Below are positions 1 to 6,463 of a stretch of 15,350 nt of DNA, piece by piece. Within the stretch, counting starts at the first letter, position 1. Every line of letters begins with the position of its first letter. The notes under the pieces are model-generated. The model ran no database searches. It saw only the letters and a list, made by a program, of their open reading frames with translations, and was not told the origin of the DNA. The stretch is from Clostridiales bacterium. GTDB lineage: Bacteria > Bacillota_A > Clostridia > Oscillospirales > Acutalibacteraceae. The position numbers and the translations under genes were made by a program. The stretch is taken from positions 1 through 15,350 of the forward strand of contig VSOH01000019.1 of NCBI GenBank assembly GCA_009774735.1. Direction: 5' to 3'.

Positions 1-35
1 AAAATTAAAATTTTTATTAATTTTATGATTTGCTA

Positions 36-64
36 TTGTTATAATTTTCACTATATTATATAAT
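36..64 (+). promoter_or_regulatory. Sigma-A-type promoter of the mreBCD-mrdA operon
   Basis: A -35 element TTGTTA (36-41) is followed after exactly 17 bp by a perfect -10 element TATAAT (59-64), predicting a start near 71 and a leader of about 67 nt before mreB. The surroundings are extremely AT-rich, so chance matches are common, but the hexamer quality, spacing and position in front of the first gene of the operon support it. Confidence 0.65.
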
Positions 65-83
65 AAGATTAATATTATATAAT
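53..83. repeat. Tandem 12-bp direct repeat, each copy containing a palindrome
   Basis: ATATTATATAAT occurs at 53-64 and again at 72-83, and each copy contains the palindrome ATTATATAAT. The first copy carries the predicted -10 of the mreB promoter. The second carries another TATAAT (78-83) without a suitable -35. The repeats lie on either side of the predicted transcription start. They could be a duplicated -10 region, a regulator site, or chance in AT-rich DNA. Confidence 0.5.
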
Positions 84-116
84 GGATTCATTTGCAGATT
101 TTTTAGATAATCCATT
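81..116 (+). promoter_or_regulatory. Possible stem-loop in the mreB leader
   Basis: AATGGATT (81-88) is complementary to AATCCATT (109-116), giving an 8-bp stem with a 20-nt loop, followed by TTTT overlapping the end of the stem. It lies in the 5' untranslated region just upstream of the mreB ribosome site. It is AT-rich and weak. It may be a minor attenuator or have no function. Confidence 0.25.
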
Positions 117-137
117 TTGAAAGTGAGATTTTTAACT

Positions 138-1118
138 ATGCTTTTTTCGCGTGATATCGGTATTGATTTAGGCACTTCAAATACTCTGGTAGCCGACAGA
201 AAAGGTCGAATTTTAATAAATGAGCCAAGCGTTGTGGCAGTTGACGTAAAAACAAAAAGAGTTGTTGCTACAGGCAATCAGGCAAAACAGATGATTGGCA
301 GAACACCGGGTTCAATCGTTGCAGTCAAGCCTTTGAACTACGGTGTTATCGCCGATTTTGATATGACCTCGGATATGCTCAGGAGTTTTATTTACCGCTC
401 CAGCAAAAGAAATCTTTTTACAAGAACAAGGGTTGTAATCTCAATACCCAGCAATGTAACAGAGGTTGAAAGACGTGCTGTTGAGGATGCTGCCCGTTCC
501 GCGGGAGCACAGGATGTTGAGCTTATTGAGGAGTCAATGGCTGCTGCCTTGGGTGCAGGTCTTCCTGTTTTTGAGGCAACAGGCTCAATGGTTGTCAATA
601 TCGGCGGCGGAACCTGTGATGTTGCAGTACTCAGCCTTGGCGGAGTTGCTGCCAGCAAAAGCATTAAAGTAGGCGGCGATGCCTTTGACGAAGCCATCGT
701 AATACATATGAAGGACAAGCACGACCTTCTTATCGGCAACAATACTGCCGAGGACATTAAACTGAAAATAGGCTCGGCAAATATTTATGACGGCGAAGCA
801 GCTATGGAGGTTAAAGGCAGAAACCTCACCAACGGACTCCCGAAGAGTGTTGAAATAACATCAGCAGAAATACGTGAGGTACTCAGTGTTCCTGTTAACG
901 AGATTTTAGATGCAATCAGGGAAACACTTGAATTAACACTGCCTGAGCTTGCTGCTGACATTATTGACAAGGGTATTTATTTAACAGGCGGTGCATGCCA
1001 GTTAAGAGGACTTGCCGACCTTATTTCCAAAGAAACAGGCATTGCAGTCCATATTCCCGAAAAACCAACCGAATGTGTGGCACTCGGCACATCAATCAAA
1101 CTCAGAAGGGCTATGTGA
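138..1118 (+). CDS. mreB: Rod-shape-determining actin homologue MreB (divergent)
   Basis: MreB is the bacterial actin that forms membrane-associated ATP-dependent filaments and guides lateral peptidoglycan synthesis with MreC, MreD, RodA and PBP2. The protein is 326 aa, slightly short for the family. The phosphate-1 loop DIGIDLGTSNT lies at residues 6-16, followed by the family segment INEPSVVAVD, the catalytic-Glu segment LIEESMAA (about 129-136) and a C-terminal adenosine motif LTGGACQLRGL. I start it at ATG 138, giving MLFSRDIGIDLGT as in typical MreB, with a weak AAGTGAG ribosome site at 121-127. An in-frame TTG at 117 would add seven residues not expected for the family. Two substitutions are unusual: the phosphate-2 motif reads VVNIGGGT instead of VVDIGGGT (Asn154), and the usual IEEP is IEES. 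mreC begins two bases after the stop. Family assignment is secure; whether it is the main MreB or a paralogue cannot be told here. Confidence 0.96.
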   Translation: MLFSRDIGIDLGTSNTLVADRKGRILINEPSVVAVDVKTKRVVATGNQAKQMIGRTPGSIVAVKPLNYGVIADFDMTSDMLRSFIYRSSKRNLFTRTRVVISIPSNVTEVERRAVEDAARSAGAQDVELIEESMAAALGAGLPVFEATGSMVVNIGGGTCDVAVLSLGGVAASKSIKVGGDAFDEAIVIHMKDKHDLLIGNNTAEDIKLKIGSANIYDGEAAMEVKGRNLTNGLPKSVEITSAEIREVLSVPVNEILDAIRETLELTLPELAADIIDKGIYLTGGACQLRGLADLISKETGIAVHIPEKPTECVALGTSIKLRRAM

Positions 1119-1120
1119 TT

Positions 1121-1969
1121 ATGAAACACGTATTTAAAAGTGTCGGCTTTAAAATAACCGCCGCTGTTATCGGGCTGCTTCTTGTGGGTATGTTTCTATG
1201 TGCCGCAAACGGTCACAGCGAAAGTGCACAGTCAACAGTTATCGGCACAATCTTTACCCCTGCCCACTGGATTGCAGACAAAATTTCAGATGGTATAGGA
1301 AAAGTCACAAACAGTGCAAAAGGCAATGCTGAATATGACAAAAAAATTGACGAGCTGCAAAACCGGCTCGGTGAACTGCAGAACCAGCTTTCCGACTACG
1401 AAAATCTCAAGGAACAAAATGAGCTTTACAAGGATGCTCTTGAGCTTAAAGAAGAAAACAGCGAATTTGAATTCACTGAGGCAAGCGTTATTGGCAGGGA
1501 CAGTGCAAATCCCTACTGCACCTTTACAATCAACAAAGGCACTCTTAATGATGTAAATGACGGATATGCAGTCGTTTACGGCAAATACCTTATTGGTGTT
1601 GTGAAAAAGGCTTATCCGACTTACAGTGTTGTAAGCACAATAATCGACCCTGATTTCAGTGTATCGGCTTTTGACATCAATACAAAAGAGTTAAGCTATG
1701 TAACAGGCGATGCAAAGCTTGCTGAAAAAGGAAGCTGTAAATTTGAAAATCTGGATTCAGCAACAAAAATTACATACGGCTCAATTATAACAACAGCAGG
1801 TATCAGCGGCACCATACCAAGAGGCATTGTTATCGGAACAGTAAGAGAAATCAATGACGAAGCAACAAACATTTCTACATATGCCGTTATTGAACCCGGA
1901 ACAGATATAAAAAAAATTGACAAATGTCTGATACTCACCAACTACAACATAGAGAGTGAGGGCAACTGA
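1121..1969 (+). CDS. mreC: Rod-shape-determining protein MreC
   Basis: MreC is a bitopic membrane protein that links cytoplasmic MreB filaments to the periplasmic parts of the elongasome and activates PBP2. The 282-aa protein shows a short basic N-terminus, one transmembrane segment (about residues 11-30), a coiled coil rich in Glu, Gln and Leu (about 70-112) and a C-terminal beta-rich domain ending in the segment GIVIGTVREI. This is the canonical MreC layout and length. I chose ATG 1121 because AGAAGGG (1104-1110) lies at proper spacing and the translation then starts with the membrane anchor. A longer in-frame reading overlapping mreB adds 42 residues with no MreC character. mreD overlaps the stop by one base (TGATG), which implies translational coupling. 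Confidence 0.95.
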   Translation: MKHVFKSVGFKITAAVIGLLLVGMFLCAANGHSESAQSTVIGTIFTPAHWIADKISDGIGKVTNSAKGNAEYDKKIDELQNRLGELQNQLSDYENLKEQNELYKDALELKEENSEFEFTEASVIGRDSANPYCTFTINKGTLNDVNDGYAVVYGKYLIGVVKKAYPTYSVVSTIIDPDFSVSAFDINTKELSYVTGDAKLAEKGSCKFENLDSATKITYGSIITTAGISGTIPRGIVIGTVREINDEATNISTYAVIEPGTDIKKIDKCLILTNYNIESEGN

Positions 1970-2493
1970 TGGATTTAACAAGAAAGCAAAAAACAATTAA
2001 ATATATTTGCTGCTGTCTTTTAATCCTGCTCGCTGATTTACTGCAGAATGTTTCGGGACTATTACCTGAAATCGGTGGTGCAAGATGCTTTTTGATTATC
2101 CCTGCCGTTATAATTCTATCCTTCGGTGAAAGCGAAATCTCTGCGGCACTGCTCGGTCTATTTGCGGGATTTCTTTGGGACATGTCCTCGGCTGTTCATA
2201 TGGGATTCAACTGCATTTTCTTTGCAATCGTGTGCTTCATTGCTGCAGCACTTGTTAACCATCTTATCCGTGATACCTTTATTACAAATATGCTTGTTGC
2301 CGCAGCGACAATTATTTTATACTGTCTGACCTACTGGCTTTGCTTCATTGTGATTAAAGGTGTTGAGGGCGGCGAAGGCACTATATTAAGTTTTTATATC
2401 CCCTGTGCAATTTACACAGCAGTAATTACACCAATTGTATTTATCATTTATAAACCAATCAAGAAAAGACTAAAAAATCAAAAAGTAAAATAA
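1969..2493 (+). CDS. mreD: Rod-shape-determining membrane protein MreD
   Basis: MreD is a small polytopic membrane protein of the elongasome that binds MreC and modulates its activation of PBP2. The 174-aa product is strongly hydrophobic, with about five or six membrane segments, a conserved-looking GFLWDMSS motif near residues 63-70, and a basic C-terminus rich in Lys. Length and position between mreC and a PBP2 gene match the family. The start ATG overlaps the mreC stop (TGATG), so translation is probably coupled. Sequence identity within MreD is low in general, so the call rests on topology plus operon context. Confidence 0.92.
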   Translation: MDLTRKQKTIKYICCCLLILLADLLQNVSGLLPEIGGARCFLIIPAVIILSFGESEISAALLGLFAGFLWDMSSAVHMGFNCIFFAIVCFIAAALVNHLIRDTFITNMLVAAATIILYCLTYWLCFIVIKGVEGGEGTILSFYIPCAIYTAVITPIVFIIYKPIKKRLKNQKVK

Positions 2494-2517
2494 CAGAAAA
2501 AATAAAGGAGGTCTAAT

Positions 2518-4536
2518 ATGAAAAGCAGATTTAAAAGCGGCAGAAGTATTATTGCACTTGTAATCATGCTCGCCGTTGTATTTGGCTTTGCCTGTGACCT
2601 CTTTGCCATACAGATTCGTGACAACAAAAAATATTTAGAACAAAACAGCGGTGCAAAAACCTATGTTGTACCAATAGAGCCTGCACGCGGTGAAATCGTC
2701 GACCGCAACGGCAACACCCTTGTTACCAACAGGCAGGGCAATTCAATTGTGCTCAATGCTGTTTATTTTCCGGACGGCAATGATAATAAAAAAAGAAATT
2801 TAATTATCTATAATCTTATAAGACTGTTTGAAAAAAACGGTGAGGAATATGTTCAAAATCTTCCTCTCAGATATAACCGTAACGGGGATATCGTTTTTTA
2901 TGGTGAGGAAAAGGATATTGACACTATGAAAAGTGCTGATATGCTCAATCTTCAGCACTATGCCACAGCACAGAACTGCTATGACGCAGTTATTGAAAAA
3001 TATGAAATCGAAGGCTATGACAAGGAAATGACACTGAAAATAGCCAACATCCGCTATGAGCTTACAAAGCTCCTTTTCTCATACGAAAACCCTGTAACAA
3101 TAGCCGATGATGTAAGCAATGAAACCGTAGCACAGATTAAAGAGGATAAGAGCACATACATAGGTGCTGATGTTCAGGTTGTTGCTTACCGTGAATATGT
3201 TGATTCAACAATAGCACCCCACATACTCGGCACTGTAAGAAAAATTAATGCCGAAGAGTACAAGGAGAACAAGGACAAGGGTTACTCGATAACCGACCAG
3301 ATAGGTGAATCCGGTATCGAGCAGGCTATGGAAAGCGAGCTTAAAGGCAAGCCCGGCGAGCTTACAATAACAATTGATAAAAACGGAAACACTACTGAAG
3401 AGGTAACAAGAAAGCCGATTCAGGGCAACACCATAGTTCTTACCATCGACAGGGATCTGCAGGTGCTTTCACAAAACAAGCTGAAAGAGGTCTGTGATAA
3501 GGTTGATTCCTATTCATCGGCAGGCGCAGTTGTTGTTACAGGCTGCAACGGCGGTGAAATCTACGCAGCCGCATCTTACCCCACATTTGACTTAAAAGAT
3601 TACTATGACAAATACGATGAGCTTGCAAAGGATAAAAGAAATCCTTTATGGAGCAGATTTGCTTTAGGTACATATGCCCCCGGTTCAACCTTCAAGCCTG
3701 TTACAGCCTGTGCAGCACTTGAGGAAGGCGTTATAACCGCAGACACGACTCATACCTGTGTGGGTGAACAGGAATTTTTCGGTCAGCCATTCAAGTGCCT
3801 TCACGGCAACGCTCATGGTACAGAAAATGTTAAGTATGCTCTTAAAGATTCCTGTAATATGTTCTTCTACAATGTCGCACTTGATACAGGAATAAATAAA
3901 ATTGACGAGTATGCCGACGCTTTCGGTCTGGGTCAGAAAACAGGTGTCGAAATAGCAGAGTCAAAAGGCGTTCTGTCAACACCTGAAAACAAAGAAAAAG
4001 CAGGCGGTGTATGGCGAATCGGTGACACAATGCTTACAGCCATCGGTATGAGTGACAACCTGTTCACTCCCCTGCAGCTTGCAAACTACTGTGCCACCCT
4101 TGCAAACGGCGGCACACGATATGAAATGAGATTTGTTAAATCAGTTATTTCCGGCTCAACAGGTGTTGTTAATGATAAAAACAGCACAGTTGCTGAAGAA
4201 CTTGATTTAAGCGAATCAACACTTGACAACGTATATCAGGGTATGAGAATGGTTGCCACAAGCGGCGGACCAAGTGAAATCTATGACAAATTAAACACGC
4301 CCGTTGCCTGCAAAACAGGTACATCCGAGGTTGATGTTAACGGTGTCAGGAGGAACAATGGTTTCCTGATCACCTATGCACCCTACAAAAATCCTGAAAT
4401 TTCCGTATCATCAGTTGTTGAGCTTGCGGGCTCAGGAAGTGAAACTGCAGAAATAACAGCTGAAATTATCAAATACTGGTATCAGAACAACACCGATGCC
4501 AAGGATAATCAAAAGGTCGGAACTATTTTATACTGA
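2518..4536 (+). CDS. mrdA: Penicillin-binding protein 2, elongasome transpeptidase
   Basis: This class B PBP is the DD-transpeptidase that cross-links peptidoglycan in the lateral wall, working with a RodA glycosyltransferase. The 672-aa protein has one N-terminal membrane anchor (about residues 10-30), a pedestal domain opening with RGEIVDRNG (57-65), and a transpeptidase domain with all three active-site motifs: STFK with nucleophile Ser390, SCN at 445-447 and KTG at 599-601. An excellent AAAGGAGG ribosome site (2504-2511) sits 6 nt before ATG 2518. The gap from mreD is 24 bp, so it is the last gene of the mre operon. The promoter of mgsA begins shortly after its stop, and no clear hairpin terminator separates them. 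Neither rodA nor minCDE follows, although I recall these next to mrdA in many clostridia. Confidence 0.95.
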   Translation: MKSRFKSGRSIIALVIMLAVVFGFACDLFAIQIRDNKKYLEQNSGAKTYVVPIEPARGEIVDRNGNTLVTNRQGNSIVLNAVYFPDGNDNKKRNLIIYNLIRLFEKNGEEYVQNLPLRYNRNGDIVFYGEEKDIDTMKSADMLNLQHYATAQNCYDAVIEKYEIEGYDKEMTLKIANIRYELTKLLFSYENPVTIADDVSNETVAQIKEDKSTYIGADVQVVAYREYVDSTIAPHILGTVRKINAEEYKENKDKGYSITDQIGESGIEQAMESELKGKPGELTITIDKNGNTTEEVTRKPIQGNTIVLTIDRDLQVLSQNKLKEVCDKVDSYSSAGAVVVTGCNGGEIYAAASYPTFDLKDYYDKYDELAKDKRNPLWSRFALGTYAPGSTFKPVTACAALEEGVITADTTHTCVGEQEFFGQPFKCLHGNAHGTENVKYALKDSCNMFFYNVALDTGINKIDEYADAFGLGQKTGVEIAESKGVLSTPENKEKAGGVWRIGDTMLTAIGMSDNLFTPLQLANYCATLANGGTRYEMRFVKSVISGSTGVVNDKNSTVAEELDLSESTLDNVYQGMRMVATSGGPSEIYDKLNTPVACKTGTSEVDVNGVRRNNGFLITYAPYKNPEISVSSVVELAGSGSETAEITAEIIKYWYQNNTDAKDNQKVGTILY

Positions 4537-4550
4537 TGTATAAATAATTA

Positions 4551-4579
4551 TTGAACAGTCTTATAATTTATGTTAATAT
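4551..4579 (+). promoter_or_regulatory. Predicted extended -10 promoter upstream of mgsA
   Basis: TTGAAC (4551-4556) is followed after 17 bp by TAATAT (4574-4579), with TG at 4571-4572 forming an extended -10 (TGnTAATAT). Start of transcription is expected near 4586, leaving about 52 nt of leader. Both hexamers match consensus at four of six positions. The site may start a second transcription unit covering mgsA, hisS, aspS and beyond. Confidence 0.5.
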
Positions 4580-4637
4580 ATTAGCAAGATTTTTAAGATG
4601 ATAATTGATATTCTTAATAGTAACGGAGGTATCATCT

Positions 4638-5054
4638 ATGAATATAGCACTAATAGCACACGATGCAAAAAAAGAACTTTTAGTACAGTTCTGCATTGCT
4701 TATTGTGGAATAATCTGCCGTCACGATGTCTGTGCAACAGGCACAACAGGCAAGCTGGTAAGCGAAGCAACAGGCTTAAAAATAAACTGCTTTTTAAGTG
4801 GAAGTCAAGGCGGCGGTCAGCAGATTGCAAGCCGTATTGCCTGCAATGAAATTGATTTGCTTATTTTCTTCAGAGATCCGCTTACACCAAAGCCTCATGA
4901 ACCAAACGACAATGATTTGCTGCGTCTTTGCGATGTTCATAACATCCCATTTGCAACAAATATTGCCACAGCCGAGGCACTTATCAGAGGTGTTGAACGC
5001 GGTGATTTTGAGTGGAGAGAAATTGTTAACCCCAGATATAATCCATCTAAATAA
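4638..5054 (+). CDS. mgsA: Methylglyoxal synthase homologue with substituted catalytic aspartates
   Basis: MgsA converts dihydroxyacetone phosphate to methylglyoxal and phosphate, a bypass of lower glycolysis. The 138-aa product aligns over its full length: ALIAHDAKK at residues 4-12, TGTTG at 34-38, the SGSQGG loop at 54-59, FFRDPL at 77-82, PHEP at 86-89 and LCDVHNIPFATN at 97-108. The start ATG 4638 has GGAGGT (4625-4630) 7 nt upstream; an in-frame extension upstream lacks family similarity. Two functional positions differ. Where E. coli has Asp71 (GGDQQ), the proposed catalytic base, this protein has Gly60 (GGGQQ). Where E. coli has Asp101 it has Asn90. The equivalents of Asp91 (Asp80), His98 (His87) and His19 (His8) remain. 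The fold assignment is firm. Activity is doubtful: it may be inactive, altered, or part of a clostridial subfamily. Confidence 0.9.
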   Translation: MNIALIAHDAKKELLVQFCIAYCGIICRHDVCATGTTGKLVSEATGLKINCFLSGSQGGGQQIASRIACNEIDLLIFFRDPLTPKPHEPNDNDLLRLCDVHNIPFATNIATAEALIRGVERGDFEWREIVNPRYNPSK

Positions 5055-5063
5055 ACAGATAAT

Positions 5064-5086
5064 GGGTGAACCGATGCTGTTCACCC
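5064..5086 (+). terminator. Weak hairpin between mgsA and hisS
   Basis: GGGTGAAC (5064-5071) pairs with GTTCACCC (5079-5086), an 8-bp perfect stem with a 7-nt loop, followed by GATTTTGAT. The U-tract is only four bases, so this could be an inefficient terminator that tunes read-through into hisS, or an mRNA-stabilising hairpin. It is too small to be a T-box leader. Confidence 0.4.
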
Positions 5087-5112
5087 GATTTTGATATAGC
5101 GAGGTACTTTTT

Positions 5113-6459
5113 ATGGCATTAGTAACGAAAGCAATTAAAGGAACAAAGGATGTTCTTCCAAAGGATGTATACAAAAACCAATATATTGAGGCAACCTGTC
5201 TTGGTGTTGCAGAACAGTTCGGATATAAAGAAATCCGTACTCCTGTTTTTGAACACACCGAGCTTTTTCAGCGTGGTGTAGGCGACACAACGGATGTAGT
5301 ACAAAAAGAGATGTACACCTTTGATGACAAGGGCGGACGTTCAATTACATTAAGACCTGAGGGTACTGCAGGTGCTGTTCGTTCTTATCTTGAAAACGGA
5401 CTTTGTAACGAGGCACTTCCTCAGAAGGTTTGCTACAACACCTCCTGTTACCGCTATGAAAAACCGCAGGCAGGCAGACTCAGAGAATTTCACCAGTTCG
5501 GTGTTGAGTGCTTCGGCAGTGCATCACCGCTTGCAGATGCCGAGATTATCGCTCTTGCCAAAGCAATATTTGACAATTTGGAGGTTAAGGACTTAAGCCT
5601 TGAGATTAATTCAATCGGCTGCCCAACCTGCAGAGCCGAATACCACAAGGCTCTTAAAGAGTATTTCAATGCAAGAAAAGATGAGCTTTGTGATACCTGC
5701 AAGGATAGACTTGACAGAAACCCAATGCGTATTCTGGACTGCAAAAGCCCGGTATGCTCTGAAATTGCAAAGGATGCACCCGTTATGCTTGATTACCTTT
5801 GTGAGGAATGTAAGGAGCATTTCGATAAAGTACAGGAGTATTTAAAGGCACAAAGAATTGAATTCAACATCAATCCGAAAATTGTAAGAGGTCTTGACTA
5901 TTACACAAAAACCGTATTTGAATTTGTATCAGACTCAATCGGCGCACAGGGTACTGTTTGCGGCGGCGGACGCTATGACGGACTTGTTGAGGAGCTTGGC
6001 GGTCAGAAGACTGCTTCACTCGGCTTTGGTATGGGTCTTGAAAGACTTATGCTTTTGATGGAGGCTCAAAACTGTCCATTCCCTGAGCCCCAGTCGGCTG
6101 ATTTATTTATCGTTGCACTCGGCGACAAGGCAGTGCTCAAGGCTCTTGAAATCTCTAAAGATATGAGGGCGGAAGGCTTTGGTTGCTTAATGGATTTAAA
6201 CCAGCGTTCAGTAAGAGCACAGATGAAATATGCTGATAAGCTTGGAGCTAAATTCAATCTTGTTATCGGTGATAACGAGGTAGAAAGCGGATGCGCTAAG
6301 CTTAAAAATATGTCAACCGGTGAGGAAACGGAAATTCAGCTTGAAACCTTTGTCAACGGCTTTTACAACATTTCACTTGCCGAGCAGCTTGCTGATTTAG
6401 AAATTAACGGCGAAGAGTTTGATTTTGGAACACTCTTCGGAAATGGAAATGAGGAATAA
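5113..6459 (+). CDS. hisS: Histidyl-tRNA synthetase
   Basis: HisRS charges tRNA-His with histidine in the cytoplasm. The 448-aa protein is a class II synthetase with KGTKDVLP at 9-16, TLRPEGTAG at 79-87, the motif 2 region YRYEKPQAGRLREFHQFG at 113-130, the HisRS-specific segment VRGLDYYTKT at 258-267, CGGGRYDG at 283-290 and motif 3 GFGMGLERL at 304-312. It has four cysteine pairs (170/173, 193/196, 210/215, 230/233) in the insertion region. I recall this cluster from clostridial HisRS; metal binding there is inference. The start ATG 5113 has GAGGT 7 nt upstream. The C-terminal anticodon-binding domain is complete. The stop lies 4 bases before aspS, so the two synthetases are co-transcribed, a common pairing in Firmicutes. 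No T-box is visible in the 58-bp gap upstream. Confidence 0.97.
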   Translation: MALVTKAIKGTKDVLPKDVYKNQYIEATCLGVAEQFGYKEIRTPVFEHTELFQRGVGDTTDVVQKEMYTFDDKGGRSITLRPEGTAGAVRSYLENGLCNEALPQKVCYNTSCYRYEKPQAGRLREFHQFGVECFGSASPLADAEIIALAKAIFDNLEVKDLSLEINSIGCPTCRAEYHKALKEYFNARKDELCDTCKDRLDRNPMRILDCKSPVCSEIAKDAPVMLDYLCEECKEHFDKVQEYLKAQRIEFNINPKIVRGLDYYTKTVFEFVSDSIGAQGTVCGGGRYDGLVEELGGQKTASLGFGMGLERLMLLMEAQNCPFPEPQSADLFIVALGDKAVLKALEISKDMRAEGFGCLMDLNQRSVRAQMKYADKLGAKFNLVIGDNEVESGCAKLKNMSTGEETEIQLETFVNGFYNISLAEQLADLEINGEEFDFGTLFGNGNEE

Positions 6460-6463
6460 TCAT

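Noticed and set aside
117..137. TTG at 117 as the start of mreB
   Set aside because: It adds seven residues not seen in MreB and overlaps the leader stem; ATG 138 gives the canonical N-terminus.
995..1120. Longer mreC start overlapping the end of mreB
   Set aside because: The extra 42 residues are out-of-frame mreB sequence, and ATG 1121 has its own ribosome site directly before the membrane anchor.
5055..5112. T-box or other riboswitch in front of hisS
   Set aside because: The gap is only 58 bp and holds a single short hairpin; there is no room for a specifier loop or antiterminator.
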